From assembly GCF_000971215.1 (NCBI RefSeq), contig NZ_BBMA01000002.1:727111-791110 (forward strand): a stretch of DNA of 64,000 bases, in the 5' to 3' direction. Positions within the stretch are counted from its first letter, which is position 1. Each line of letters begins with the position of its first letter. The position numbers were made by a program, and so were the translations under genes. The stretch is from Demequina silvatica. GTDB taxonomy: Bacteria > Actinomycetota > Actinomycetes > Actinomycetales > Demequinaceae. This document shows, one piece after another, positions 1-8,035 of the stretch. Under the pieces are notes generated by a model. It saw nothing but the letters and a program-made list of their open reading frames with translations. It ran no database searches and was not told the origin of the DNA.

Positions 1-868
1 GGCGCTTCTGGCGCACCGGGCCGGTGCGGACGCCGCGGAACTGCGGCTCGCGCGCGGTGCCGTCGAAGGCGAGGCTCAGGCGCTCGGCGACGTCGCGCAC
101 CGAGGTGAGCGTCGCGGTGCCGAAGTTGAAGGCGGTCGACTCTCCGCCGCGGGCGAGGTGCTCGGCGGCGCTCATGTAGGCGCGCGCCATGTCGCCCACG
201 TAGAGGAAGTCCAGGCGGGTCGAGCCGTCGTCGCGGTCGCCGAAGTCGTACTCCGCGCCCGAGGCGAGCTGCGACAGCGCCCGGGGCACCAGCCGCGACT
301 CGTGACGGTCCCCGGGGCCGTAGGTGTTCATGAAGCGACACGAGGCGTGCGGGATCCCGAAGGCCTTGCCGTAGCCCCGCAGGATCATCTCGGCGGCCAC
401 CTTCGACGGGCCGTAGAGGTTCGACGCGGGACCGGGCTCCTGAGTCTCCGGGATGGGCGCCGGATCGAAGTTGTCGCCGTAGTACGCGCCGCTCGAGGCG
501 TTCACGAACAGCGGCGTGTTGGGCGCGATCCGCACCGCCTCGAGCAGGGTCGCGGTGCCGCGCACGTTGGTGTCCACCACCGCCTCGGGATCGCGGATGC
601 TGTTGATCACGATCGGGTCGGCGGCGAGGTGGAACACCACGTCGAAGCCGCCGGCGCCCACCAGCTCCTTGGTGAGCGCGCCGTCGCGCAGGTCGCCCAG
701 CACGAAGGTGATGGCGTCCTCGACGCCCATGTCCTCGAGGGGCTTGCCCTCGATCGGTTCGCGATCGATCACGGTCACCCGTGCGCCGCGTTCGACCAGC
801 TCGGCGACCAGATGGCTGCCTCCGAAACCTGCGCCGCCCGTCACCAGGCACGTACGCCCCTGCCACAT
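1..868 (-). CDS. NAD-dependent epimerase/dehydratase (extended SDR), 3' end beyond window
   Basis: Extended short-chain dehydrogenase acting on a nucleotide sugar. Reading down from 868, a Rossmann motif TGGAGFGG is at residues 10-17 and the catalytic YxxxK reads YGPSK (Tyr152, Lys156), preceded by an Ala-Ser-Ser-Gly-Ala-Tyr-Tyr stretch that supplies the active-site Ser. The reading frame stays open to base 1, so about 289 residues are seen and the C-terminus is missing. I chose ATG at 868 because a GGAG lies 9 nt upstream; the in-frame ATG at 877 directly abuts that GGAG. The exact substrate (UDP-glucose, GDP- or dTDP-sugar) cannot be told from this part. Confidence 0.85.
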   Translation of the reverse strand, partial: MWQGRTCLVTGGAGFGGSHLVAELVERGARVTVIDREPIEGKPLEDMGVEDAITFVLGDLRDGALTKELVGAGGFDVVFHLAADPIVINSIRDPEAVVDTNVRGTATLLEAVRIAPNTPLFVNASSGAYYGDNFDPAPIPETQEPGPASNLYGPSKVAAEMILRGYGKAFGIPHASCRFMNTYGPGDRHESRLVPRALSQLASGAEYDFGDRDDGSTRLDFLYVGDMARAYMSAAEHLARGGESTAFNFGTATLTSVRDVAERLSLAFDGTAREPQFRGVRTGPVRQKR

Positions 869-1071
869 GTCGGTCATCTCCAGCCCCCCTCGAGATCCCC
901 CGCGACCAGACATCGGGAACCTGCCATGCGGCCCTCCCCGACCCCCCGATCATGCCGCGCGGGGGTGTACCTTGTGAAGTGGTTTGAGGGTATTTGTGCC
1001 GTTGAACAGGGAATTCGCGTGGCGCCACGGGCCTGCCAGGGGGCATGGTCAGCGGTGCTCCGCGAAGCCTG

Positions 1072-1077
1072 TATAGT
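1072..1077 (+). promoter_or_regulatory. -10 box of the tRNA-Arg promoter
   Basis: TATAGT lies 24 nt upstream of the mature tRNA 5' end. No good -35 is visible. The rest of the 869-1101 gap shows nothing else that I can support. Confidence 0.4.
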
Positions 1078-1101
1078 TGTGTCTCGGCCCGCGAGGGTCA
1101 C

Positions 1102-1177
1102 GCGCCCGTAGCTCAACGGATAGAGCATCTGACTACGGATCAGAAGGTTGGGGGTTCGAATCCCTCCGGGCGCGCCA
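1102..1177 (+). tRNA. tRNA-Arg (anticodon ACG)
   Basis: A complete 76-nt cloverleaf. The 7-bp acceptor stem pairs GCGCCCG with CGGGCGC. The D arm, the 5-bp anticodon stem TCTGA/TCAGA with loop CTACGGA (anticodon ACG), and the T arm with TTCGAAT are all present. The discriminator is G and CCA is encoded at 1175-1177. ACG is read with A34 to inosine and decodes CGU/CGC/CGA. Confidence 0.95.
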
Positions 1178-1244
1178 GACATCGAGGCCGGACCGCATGG
1201 TCCGGCCTTCGTCGTATCCGGAGTGCGCGTGCCACCATGGTCGG

Positions 1245-1793
1245 ATGCGCGACCCGCAGCCTTCCGACCCGCAGCTGGCGGCGGCGCGCTACGCCGCCGA
1301 GCATGACGGCGACGCGGATCCCGCCGAGCCCGTCGACATCGCGAGCCGTGCCGCGGACCACGAGCGTCGCGCACGCGAGGAACGCCTCGCCGAGCGGCGG
1401 AGACGGGACAAGGCCGAGACTCAGCACCTCTGGGTCGAGCGCCAGATCCTCGACGCCCAGCGGCGCGGCGACTTCGACGACCTGCCCCTCGCGGGCAAGC
1501 CCATCCCGGGCCTGACCAGCAACGATCCCGACTGGTGGACCAAGGCGCTGGTGGAGCGCGAGCAGCTGTCCGGGCTCGCGCCCGAGTCCGTGCTGCTGCG
1601 CCGCGAGGACGGGGCCCTGGACGCGCGCCTCGACGCCATGTGGGACGAGGCGGAGGTCCGCGACGCCCTCGCCGAGTTCAACGCGCGCGTCATCACCGCC
1701 CGCGCCCGACCGGTCGACGGGCCGCCGCTCGTCACCCCCACGCGGGACGTCGAGGCGGAGGTGCGTCGTTGGCGCGCACGGCGCCGGGGCTGA
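1245..1793 (+). CDS. DUF1992 (DnaJ-homologue subfamily C member 28-like) protein
   Basis: 182 aa. The DUF1992 core is at about residues 62-90: Leu-Trp-Val-Glu-Arg-Gln-Ile followed by RGDFDDLPLAGKPIPGL, the family hallmark of an Arg-Gly-(Glu/Asp)-Phe...Gly-Lys-Pro block. The N-terminal 60 residues are charged and Ala/Arg-rich and look disordered. ATG at 1245 is the first start that gives a protein of normal family length without running into the tRNA. The function of the family is not known; it is common in actinobacteria. Confidence 0.8.
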   Translation: MRDPQPSDPQLAAARYAAEHDGDADPAEPVDIASRAADHERRAREERLAERRRRDKAETQHLWVERQILDAQRRGDFDDLPLAGKPIPGLTSNDPDWWTKALVEREQLSGLAPESVLLRREDGALDARLDAMWDEAEVRDALAEFNARVITARARPVDGPPLVTPTRDVEAEVRRWRARRRG

Positions 1794-1842
1794 GCGCGCG
1801 TGGCGGAGGCTCCATCACCCCCGCTAACGCCGCAAATTGCGC

Positions 1843-1848
1843 TAGCGT
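1843..1848 (+). promoter_or_regulatory. -10 box TAGCGT upstream of the SHOCT protein
   Basis: TAGCGT 48 nt before the ATG at 1897, leaving room for a 5' UTR with the purine-rich GAAAGG ribosome site. Confidence 0.4.
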
Positions 1849-1896
1849 CTGAGGTGTCAGCCCGGACATGGGGTCCGGCTGCAGAAAGGCCCCGCG

Positions 1897-2286
1897 ATGG
1901 ACTTCTTCGCCAACTTCTTCAACATCCTGCTGTGGTCCCTGTGGTTCTTCATCTGGATCTCGTTCATCTTCCTCGTCATCCGGTTCGTCATCGACGTGTT
2001 CCGTGACAAGAGCATCGGCGTCTTCGCCAAGATCCTGTGGACGCTGCTGCTCGTGCTCCTGCCCGTGCTCGGCGCCCTGATCTACATCTTCGCCCGCGGC
2101 AAGGGCATGGCCGAGCGCGACATGGCGGACGCCGAGGCGATGCGTGCGGCGCAGGTCGAGTACACCAAGGGCCTCATGAGCGAGGCCGGCCCCGCCGGCG
2201 AGATCAAGGCCGCGAAGGAGCTGCTCGACTCGGGCGCCATCACGGCCGAGGAGTACGAGGCCATCAAGGCCAAGGCCCTCGCCTGA
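1897..2286 (+). CDS. Small membrane protein with PLDc_N-like and SHOCT domains
   Basis: 129 aa. Two hydrophobic helices (about residues 8-32 and 41-66) are followed by a short linker and a C-terminal SHOCT (short C-terminal) domain at 101-128, with the usual pattern of a Lys-rich helix, Leu-Leu-Asp-Ser-Gly-Ala-Ile-Thr-x-Glu-Glu-Tyr and a final helix. SHOCT is thought to mediate oligomerisation or protein contacts. A GAAAGG ribosome site precedes the ATG, and a strong hairpin follows at once, so this looks monocistronic. Confidence 0.8.
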   Translation: MDFFANFFNILLWSLWFFIWISFIFLVIRFVIDVFRDKSIGVFAKILWTLLLVLLPVLGALIYIFARGKGMAERDMADAEAMRAAQVEYTKGLMSEAGPAGEIKAAKELLDSGAITAEEYEAIKAKALA

Positions 2287-2298
2287 ACCCACCTCATC

Positions 2299-2332
2299 AC
2301 GGCGGCCTGGCCCTTCGGGGTCAGGCCGCCGT
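2299..2332. terminator. Bidirectional terminator with UUCG tetraloop
   Basis: An 11-bp perfect stem (2299-2309 with 2322-2332) continues through a G-U pair and 3 G-C pairs to a C(UUCG)G tetraloop. It lies between convergent genes ending at 2286 (+) and 2321 (-) and can serve both. Confidence 0.85.
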
Positions 2333-3367
2333 CGTGTTCCCCGCCTGATCGAGCACGGTGCGGGTGACGTGGTCGCCGTCGATCGCGACGATGGTGACGG
2401 CCTCCTCGCGGTCGGGCGGCAGGAGCCGCACCGTGACCGTGCCGGACGCGGCCGCGAGGGCCGACGCCACCGCATCGTCCACCCGCGCCATCGCGTCGCC
2501 CGAGTCGAGGCCCGCGCCGCGGTCGTCGAGCAGCGTGACGTCGACGCCGCGCGCACGCGCGGCCGTAGCCGCATCCAGCACCGCCGGCGTCGCGAGCGCG
2601 CGCCCACGGACGCTGTCGCGCAGCCGTGCCTCCGCCTCGCGGATGCTCGCGCGCTCCTGCGTGTCGAGCGGCGCCCCGTCGGCGATGCGCCGCAGGAACG
2701 GCATGGTGGCCGTCGCGACCTCGGCGGCGCGCTGCAGGCGCACCTGACGGCCGGCCTCCGCGGTCGCGGCCGCCGCGGCCGCATCGACGGACCGCTCGGT
2801 GAGCTCGTTGATGCGGTGGGCGGTGCGTCGCAGGCTGGTGACGAAGAGCGTCGCGACCACGAGCAGCCCGAGCTGCGTGTCGACCATGGTGAGCCCGGTG
2901 AGCGCCGAACGTCCGGTGGTCGCGGTCCAGACCATGGTGATCGCCGCCATCGCGCCGGCGGCCGCCCACGCGAGCCCCGTGCGGCCGCGCAGGATGAGGA
3001 ACCACAGCAGCCACGTGTTGGAGCCGAGGTGCCAGGACGCGCGGCCGGGGGAGCCCTCCGTCGGGAGCGTCCAGGAGATGAGGAGGGTCGACACCACCAC
3101 CGCGGCGACCACCAGCAGCGAGTCGCGGAGCGGGAACGGGTCCGGGTGCGGGCGGGCGAGCAGCACGCCGGCGGCGCTGACGATCACCGCGGCGACGTAC
3201 GCGGGCCAGCGCGTCTCCAGCGTGTGGATGGTGGAGATGGTGAAGACCACGTTGGTGACGATGAAGACGCCGAGGATGAGGCTCGCGCCCTCGGAGCTGA
3301 GCGCGAGGAGGCGGCTCACGTCCACCGTGCGGGACGCCTGCGGCGGGGCGGGGTGACCGAGGCTCAT
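2321..3367 (-). CDS. Membrane protein, kinase-like partner of the two-component system
   Basis: 348 aa. The N-terminal half holds about five to six membrane helices. The second half has a coiled Arg/Ala-rich linker and a C-terminal alpha/beta region that resembles the fold position of a histidine-kinase ATPase domain, but without clear N, G1 or G2 boxes. Its start overlaps the stop of the upstream kinase gene by 4 nt (ATGA), so the two are translationally coupled. It is probably a degenerate sensor or accessory membrane subunit of the system encoded upstream. The GGACGATGCG 10-mer copy at 2471 (minus) encodes Val-Asp-Asp-Ala here. Confidence 0.6.
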   Translation of the reverse strand: MSLGHPAPPQASRTVDVSRLLALSSEGASLILGVFIVTNVVFTISTIHTLETRWPAYVAAVIVSAAGVLLARPHPDPFPLRDSLLVVAAVVVSTLLISWTLPTEGSPGRASWHLGSNTWLLWFLILRGRTGLAWAAAGAMAAITMVWTATTGRSALTGLTMVDTQLGLLVVATLFVTSLRRTAHRINELTERSVDAAAAAATAEAGRQVRLQRAAEVATATMPFLRRIADGAPLDTQERASIREAEARLRDSVRGRALATPAVLDAATAARARGVDVTLLDDRGAGLDSGDAMARVDDAVASALAAASGTVTVRLLPPDREEAVTIVAIDGDHVTRTVLDQAGNTTAA

Positions 3368-4536
3368 GCGCGGCTCCAGGACAGGATGACGGTGGTGCCG
3401 ACTCCCGGCGTCGAGGACACCTCGGCATCGCCACCGGTGACGGTGCGCATGCGTTCGAGGATCGACACCCGGATGCCGAGCCTGCGCTGCGACACGCGGG
3501 TGGCGGAGAAGCCCTGGCCCTGGTCCGCGATGACCACGCGCGCCGCCGCGTCGTCGACGTCGCACTCGACGCGCGGGTCGCTGTCGGGCCCGCCGTGCCC
3601 GAGCGCGTTGCGCAGCGCCTCCGCCGTCGCCTCCGCGAAGGCGGCGACCACGCCGGCGGGCATGGGCGCGGCGCCGTCGACCGCGTAGCGGACCGGGATA
3701 GCGGAGTCCACGGTCGCGGCGGTCGAGCGGACCACCGCGACGAACTCCTCGGGGTCGTAGTCGCGGGTCTCGGTGCGGCCGCTCACCAGCGACTCGACGC
3801 TGGTGATCGCGTGACGCGCCTGGTCCGCGAGCGAGTCGGGCGGCGACGGGCGCGAGGCGGCCAGCAGCACCGACATCACGTCGTCGTGCACGATCGCGTT
3901 GATGCGGGACTGCTCGGCCTCGCGGGTGCGCCGGCTCGCCTCGAGGGCCGCCTGCTCGCGGGCATGGGCCGCGGCGGTGTCCTGCCGGTCGCCCGCCGCG
4001 ATCATCGCGATAGAGACGCCGCACAGGATGAGGCAGTAGATGATCGCGCCCATGCCGTCGAGCGTGGCCTCGAGGGCCGCGTCGTCGCGGACCTGCATCT
4101 GCGTGACGGCCACCACCGGGCCCTGCACCAGCGGGTAGACCCACCCCATGATCCGGGGCCACGCGATCGCGGCGGCGGTCGCGTGGATCGCGTTGATGCC
4201 CTGCGTCCACGGCGTGCCGTCGTCCGCGAGCAGCGGCTCCTTCATCATCAGCGGCCACGCGATCTGGATCGCCATGAACACCAGCGACGTCACGCCCGCG
4301 ATGAGCAGCAGCGGCCGGATGGGCAGCAGCCGCGACAGCACCGTGTAGAGCGCCGGGATCACCACGCCGACCACGACGGTGAGGATCCCGAGGGGCGCGT
4401 AGAGCTGGTCGATCTGGGCGAGGAAGCCGCTCGCGCCGCCCGCGAGCAGCGCGCCGAACACGATCGCGCCGATGCCGACGGCGAGCAGCAGCGTGCGCTG
4501 GATGCGTTCGCGGGCGGGCCGCGTCGCACCGTTCAC
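3364..4536 (-). CDS. Sensor histidine kinase (NarL/LuxR-type partner)
   Basis: 390 aa. There are about five membrane helices in residues 15-180. A dimerisation/phosphoacceptor segment follows with His217 in the sequence IVHDDVMS, the His-Asp-(Asp/Glu) pattern of HisKA_3-like kinases. A HATPase_c domain is C-terminal: Asn in EALRNALGHG (N box), then ADQGQGFS (G1), GIRVSILERM and TPGVGTTV (G2). The start is GTG at 4536, 13 nt after the response-regulator stop. It autophosphorylates and passes phosphate to the regulator encoded just upstream; the signal is unknown. Confidence 0.85.
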   Translation of the reverse strand: MNGATRPARERIQRTLLLAVGIGAIVFGALLAGGASGFLAQIDQLYAPLGILTVVVGVVIPALYTVLSRLLPIRPLLLIAGVTSLVFMAIQIAWPLMMKEPLLADDGTPWTQGINAIHATAAAIAWPRIMGWVYPLVQGPVVAVTQMQVRDDAALEATLDGMGAIIYCLILCGVSIAMIAAGDRQDTAAAHAREQAALEASRRTREAEQSRINAIVHDDVMSVLLAASRPSPPDSLADQARHAITSVESLVSGRTETRDYDPEEFVAVVRSTAATVDSAIPVRYAVDGAAPMPAGVVAAFAEATAEALRNALGHGGPDSDPRVECDVDDAAARVVIADQGQGFSATRVSQRRLGIRVSILERMRTVTGGDAEVSSTPGVGTTVILSWSRA

Positions 4537-4549
4537 CGAGCGCCCACCG

Positions 4550-5200
4550 CTACTGAGGTCCCTCGAGCAGCCCGTCCTCGAGCGCGCGCTTGTACAGGTC
4601 GACGCGGGACTGCGCCGGCCGGCCCGCGTCCGCGTACTTGCGGCGGATCCGGCTCACGTAGTCCGCCACCGTCTCGCGCGAGACCCCCAGGTGACGCGCG
4701 ACCGAGTACGCGGTGAGCCCCGAGGCGTACAGCGACAGGATCTCGCGCTCGCGGGCGCTCAGCTTCGCGTCCGCCAGCGCGTCGTCGGAGTCGATGGCGG
4801 CCGCCCAGTCGGTCCCGAAGACCTCCTGGCCCGCGGCCGCGGTGCGGATCGCGTCGAGCAGCACGTCCGGCTCGGAGGACTTGCGGATGAGCCCCAGAGC
4901 ACCGGCCCGCGCGGCCGACTGGATGAGGCGACGGTCCTCGCCGCCCGTGTAGATGAGCACGTGGGCGCCCATCGCGTGCACCGCGGCGATGTTCGCCTCG
5001 GGCGTCGATCCGTCGGCGAGCCGCAGGTCGAGGACCACCAGGTCCAGCGTGCGGCCCAGGCCGGGCAGCGCGTCGACGCTCTCGACGAGCCCGGCGAGCT
5101 CGAGATCCTGCGCGCCCTCGATGAGGTCGCGGAATCCGAGCGAGATGAGTGCGTGGTCCTCGACGAGGGCGATGACGCGGTGCTCCTTCGCGGCGGTCAT
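4550..5200 (-). CDS. DNA-binding response regulator, NarL/FixJ family
   Basis: 216 aa. Receiver domain at residues 8-120 with acidic pair Glu14/Asp15, phosphoacceptor Asp58 in VVLDLRL, Thr85 and Lys107. A LuxR-type helix-turn-helix follows at 147-191 (LSAREREILSLYASG ... RETVADYVSRI). ATG at 5200 is preferred over one at 5218 because a GGGGGGA ribosome site sits 5 nt before it. It is first in a three-gene operon with the kinase and its kinase-like partner. The inverted repeat at 5281-5298 is a candidate binding site. Confidence 0.9.
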   Translation of the reverse strand: MTAAKEHRVIALVEDHALISLGFRDLIEGAQDLELAGLVESVDALPGLGRTLDLVVLDLRLADGSTPEANIAAVHAMGAHVLIYTGGEDRRLIQSAARAGALGLIRKSSEPDVLLDAIRTAAAGQEVFGTDWAAAIDSDDALADAKLSAREREILSLYASGLTAYSVARHLGVSRETVADYVSRIRRKYADAGRPAQSRVDLYKRALEDGLLEGPQ

Positions 5201-5226
5201 GGCGGTCCCCCCTTCCATGAGACCGA

Positions 5227-5232
5227 ATCGTA
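5227..5232 (-). promoter_or_regulatory. Possible -10 box of the two-component operon
   Basis: TACGAT on the minus strand, 27 nt upstream of the chosen start at 5200. No convincing -35. Confidence 0.35.
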
Positions 5233-5280
5233 GTCGACCGGAGGGTGAATGGCCTGGAAGCGGTGGCGATCGGGGCGAGT

Positions 5281-5298
5281 GCCCCCATAAATGGGGGC
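5281..5298. promoter_or_regulatory. Perfect inverted repeat, candidate operator
   Basis: GCCCCCAT-AA-ATGGGGGC, two 8-bp arms around an AA centre. It lies in the 168-bp divergent region between the response-regulator operon and the LRV-domain gene, about 50 bp upstream of the presumed -10 of the operon. It could be bound by the regulator itself. Confidence 0.45.
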
Positions 5299-5368
5299 TT
5301 GCTGGTGCTTGGGGATCACGGGAGGCTCATCTCGAGGTTCACGCGGGAGGTGGAGAGGGGTTCGAGTA

Positions 5369-5908
5369 GTGAGCTGGTCGACCGAGTCCTTGGCTCTCGT
5401 CGTCACGGGGGGAATGCTCGCACTCGTCGTCATCGCCTCTCTCCACTCTCGCGTGGCCCTGAGCGCCGGCTCGAGGATCATCTTCCTCGTCGGCGCCGTC
5501 ACCTTCATCTCCTTCGCCTTCCTGGCCGAGTACGCGCTCGACATGCGCGTCCCGCCGGTGGTGATGATCCTGCCGCTGGTCCCGATCGCGATCATCGTCG
5601 TGATCGTCCGCCGGATCATCCGGGAGTCGCACGCACCCGCCGTCGAGACGCAGACCTTCGCCGCCGCGTCGCCCACCCGGTTCGCGGCTCCGTTCACCGT
5701 CGCGGGGGAGGGCGCCGAGCGGCTGCTCGCCGCGAGCCCCTACGCGACCGCCAACGAGCTCTCCGAGCTCGCCTACTCGCACCCCGAGCTCCGTCCCGCG
5801 ATCGCCGCGAACCCGTCCGCGCCGTCGAGCCTGCTGCAGTGGCTCATCGAGCAGGGCGAGCCCGCCGTGCTCGCGGCGATCTCCGCCCGCGGCCGCCTGC
5901 TCGGCTGA
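5369..5908 (+). CDS. Membrane protein with C-terminal variant leucine-rich repeat domain
   Basis: 179 aa. Three hydrophobic helices span about residues 8-85. After a linker, the last 55 residues read LSELAYSHPELRPAIAANPSAPS and continue to a Leu-Leu-Gln-Trp-Leu stretch, typical of the actinobacterial LRV-type domain that is usually repeated in tandem. GTG at 5369 is chosen because of the GAGAGGGG site about 8 nt upstream. Function unknown; it may be a target of the divergent two-component system. Confidence 0.65.
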   Translation: MSWSTESLALVVTGGMLALVVIASLHSRVALSAGSRIIFLVGAVTFISFAFLAEYALDMRVPPVVMILPLVPIAIIVVIVRRIIRESHAPAVETQTFAAASPTRFAAPFTVAGEGAERLLAASPYATANELSELAYSHPELRPAIAANPSAPSSLLQWLIEQGEPAVLAAISARGRLLG

Positions 5909-5922
5909 GCGGCCCCGAGCAG
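5897..5922. terminator. Hairpin overlapping the stop codon
   Basis: CTGCTCGG (5897-5904) pairs perfectly with CCGAGCAG (5915-5922); the TGA stop lies in the loop. There is no T-tract. Confidence 0.5.
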
Positions 5923-5968
5923 CACGGAGCAGCCCCGACCACGGGCGCTCCGCACGCGCGAGGCACGG

Positions 5969-5974
5969 TACGGT
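5969..5974 (+). promoter_or_regulatory. -10 box, leaderless start
   Basis: TACGGT, 7 nt before the ATG at 5982, so transcription should begin at or next to the start codon. Confidence 0.5.
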
Positions 5975-5981
5975 CGCAGCC

Positions 5982-6401
5982 ATGCTCCGCCTCATCCCGC
6001 TGCTCGCCTCCGCCCTGGTGCTCACGGCCTGCGCCGCCGGCGACGCCCGCCCGCTCGCTGTGGGCGATTGCCTCACCATCTCGGGCGTGGGCGACTCCGT
6101 GCGCGACGTCCCCGTGGTCGCCTGCGACGGCCCCCACGAGGCGGAGGTGTACGCGACGTTCGACGTCACCGCGGAGACGTTCGACGAGGACGCGATCGTC
6201 GCGGACGTCGAGGCTGAGTGCGTCGACCGCTTCGACGACTACGTGGGCGAGCCCTACCGCACCTCGTCCCTCGACATCTTCTACACGTACCCGCTCGAGG
6301 ACGTGTGGGCGGACGGTGGCCGCGGCGCGGTCTGCGCGGCGTTCGCGCCGGACCCGGAGTCCGGCGTCCCCGTGGTGTTCGAGGGGACCCTGGCCGGATA
6401 G
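5982..6401 (+). CDS. Septum-formation-like lipoprotein
   Basis: 139 aa. N-terminal signal peptide with lipobox LTAC (Cys17), so an exported lipoprotein. The mature part shows the actinobacterial septum-formation family pattern: Val-Gly-Asp-Cys-Leu, then Val-x-Cys-Asp-Gly-Pro-His-Glu-Ala-Glu-Val-Tyr, and two further Cys. The four mature Cys probably form disulfides. No other gene shares its direction closely, and a leaderless -10 box precedes it. Confidence 0.75.
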   Translation: MLRLIPLLASALVLTACAAGDARPLAVGDCLTISGVGDSVRDVPVVACDGPHEAEVYATFDVTAETFDEDAIVADVEAECVDRFDDYVGEPYRTSSLDIFYTYPLEDVWADGGRGAVCAAFAPDPESGVPVVFEGTLAG

Positions 6402-6407
6402 GACGGG

Positions 6408-7193
6408 TCAGTCGGCGATCTCGACCACCACGGGCACGTGGTCGGAGGCGCCCTTGCCCTTGCGCTCGTCGCGCACGATGCTCGCCGCGGTGACCCGCTC
6501 CGCCAGCGGCTGCGACGCGTAGACGAAGTCGATTCGCATGCCCTCGCCCTTGGGGAAGCGCAGCGCCTTGTAGTCCCAGAACGTGTAGGTGCGCTCCTCG
6601 GGCAGGAACCGGCGCGACAGCTCCGTGTAGCCGGCGTCCTCGAACGCGTGGAAGGCCGCGCGTGCCTCGGGCGTCACGTGGGTGACCGCCTCGGAGTCCT
6701 CCTCCGACCAGATGTCGGTGGGCAGCGGCGCGACGTTGAAGTCGCCCACGAGCGCGGTGGGCGCGTCCGCCCACGTCGCGGCGGCGTCGCGCAGGCGCGC
6801 GAGGAAGTCCAGCTTGTACGCGTAGTGCGGGTCCGCGAGGCCGCGTCCGTTGGGCACGTACAGGCTCCACACGCGCACGCCCCCGGCGGTCGCGCCGATC
6901 GCCCTCGCCTCCACCACCGGGTCGCCCGTCTTCGCGAAGCCGGGCTGAGCGGGGAAGGACGCCTCGACGTCCGCGAGCCCCACACGCGACGCGATCGCCA
7001 CGCCGTTCCACTGGTTGAGGCCGTGGATCGCGAGCTCGTACCCGGCGGCCTCGAACGCCTCGCGCGGGAACTGCTCGGGCTTGCACTTGATCTCCTGCAT
7101 CGCGAGCACGTCCGTCTGGGACCGCTCGAGCCAGTCGACCACGCGGTCGACGCGGGCGCGGATGGAGTTCACGTTCCAGGTGGCGAGGCGCAT
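6408..7193 (-). CDS. xthA: Exodeoxyribonuclease III
   Basis: 261 aa, normal for the family. Endonuclease/exonuclease/phosphatase fold with Asn7 (TWNVNSIRAR), metal-binding Glu34 (MQEIKC), the Gly-Asp-Phe-Asn segment and the C-terminal SDHVPV catalytic His. It cleaves abasic sites and degrades 3' ends in base-excision repair. ATG at 7193 gives the classical N-terminus MRLATWNVNS; GTG and TTG lie just upstream. A minus-strand -10 TAGTTT ends 7 nt before it. Confidence 0.95.
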   Translation of the reverse strand: MRLATWNVNSIRARVDRVVDWLERSQTDVLAMQEIKCKPEQFPREAFEAAGYELAIHGLNQWNGVAIASRVGLADVEASFPAQPGFAKTGDPVVEARAIGATAGGVRVWSLYVPNGRGLADPHYAYKLDFLARLRDAAATWADAPTALVGDFNVAPLPTDIWSEEDSEAVTHVTPEARAAFHAFEDAGYTELSRRFLPEERTYTFWDYKALRFPKGEGMRIDFVYASQPLAERVTAASIVRDERKGKGASDHVPVVVEIAD

Positions 7194-7200
7194 GGTCACC

Positions 7201-7206
7201 AAACTA
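7201..7206 (-). promoter_or_regulatory. -10 box of xthA, leaderless
   Basis: TAGTTT on the minus strand, 7 nt before the ATG at 7193. Confidence 0.45.
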
Positions 7207-7225
7207 CCGGGGGACGATGCACGGG

Positions 7226-7231
7226 TAGCCT
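7226..7231 (+). promoter_or_regulatory. -10 box, leaderless
   Basis: TAGCCT, 6 nt before the ATG at 7238. A one-mismatch copy of the 10-mer (GGACGATGCA, 7212-7221) lies 4 bp upstream of it. Confidence 0.55.
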
Positions 7232-7237
7232 CGTCGC

Positions 7238-8002
7238 ATGGCCATCGCTTTGGTGACGGGAGCCTCCGCAGGGCTCGGCGAGGAGTTCGCGTGGCAGCTC
7301 GCCACCGCGGGCCACGACGTGGTGCTGGTGGCGCGCTCGCGCGACCGCCTGTCCGAGGTCGCGCACCTGCTCGAGGGCGCGACCGGTCGCCACGCGGAGA
7401 TCCTCCCCGCGGACCTCACCACGGAGAAGGGCCGCACCGCGGTCGCGGCGCGCCTCCAGGCGGACGAGCGCCCGGTCAGCCTGCTCGTGAACAACGCCGG
7501 CTTCGGGATAGGCGAGCGCTTCGCGGACTCGAGCTGGCGCCACGAGAAGGCGCTGCTCGACATCCACGTCACCGCGCCCCTACGGCTCGCACACGCCGCC
7601 GTCCCCGGGATGGTGGAGCGCGGTCACGGCGCGATCCTCAACGTCGCCTCGGTCGCCGCGCACCTGGGCAACACCACCTACGCCGCGCACAAGCGCTGGG
7701 CCGTGGAGTTCACCCAGGCGCTCGCGGGCCAGCTGGGCGGCACCGGCGTGACCGCCACCGCGGTGCTGCCCGGCCTGGTACGGACCCGGTTCCACGACTC
7801 GGACGCCCTGTCCCACATGCGCCACGATTTCCCCGACGCCGTGTGGCTCGACCCGGAGCCGGTGGTCCGTTCCGCGCTCGCCGCGGTGCGCCGCGGCCAG
7901 ACGGTGGTCACCCCGTCGCCCGGCTACGCCGTCGCCGGCGCCGTGCTCCGCGCCGTCCCCAAGCGCCTCACGCGCGGCCGCCGCAGCCAGCAGGCCGACT
8001 GA
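7238..8002 (+). CDS. Short-chain dehydrogenase/reductase
   Basis: 254 aa. Classical SDR: cofactor motif TGASAGLG (7-14), NNAG (85-88), catalytic Ser138, Tyr148 and Lys152 in YAAHK. Arg33 after the second strand (VARSRDRL) favours NADPH. The C-terminus is basic. Substrate not inferable. It stands alone with its own leaderless promoter and is followed by pyrE with a separate promoter. Confidence 0.85.
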   Translation: MAIALVTGASAGLGEEFAWQLATAGHDVVLVARSRDRLSEVAHLLEGATGRHAEILPADLTTEKGRTAVAARLQADERPVSLLVNNAGFGIGERFADSSWRHEKALLDIHVTAPLRLAHAAVPGMVERGHGAILNVASVAAHLGNTTYAAHKRWAVEFTQALAGQLGGTGVTATAVLPGLVRTRFHDSDALSHMRHDFPDAVWLDPEPVVRSALAAVRRGQTVVTPSPGYAVAGAVLRAVPKRLTRGRRSQQAD

Positions 8003-8022
8003 GCCCGCGCATCGTCCCCCGA

Positions 8023-8028
8023 TAGGCT
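8023..8028 (+). promoter_or_regulatory. -10 box of pyrE, leaderless
   Basis: TAGGCT, 7 nt before the ATG at 8036. A 10-mer copy (minus, 8008-8017) lies 5 bp upstream. Confidence 0.55.
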
Positions 8029-8035
8029 GGGCGCC

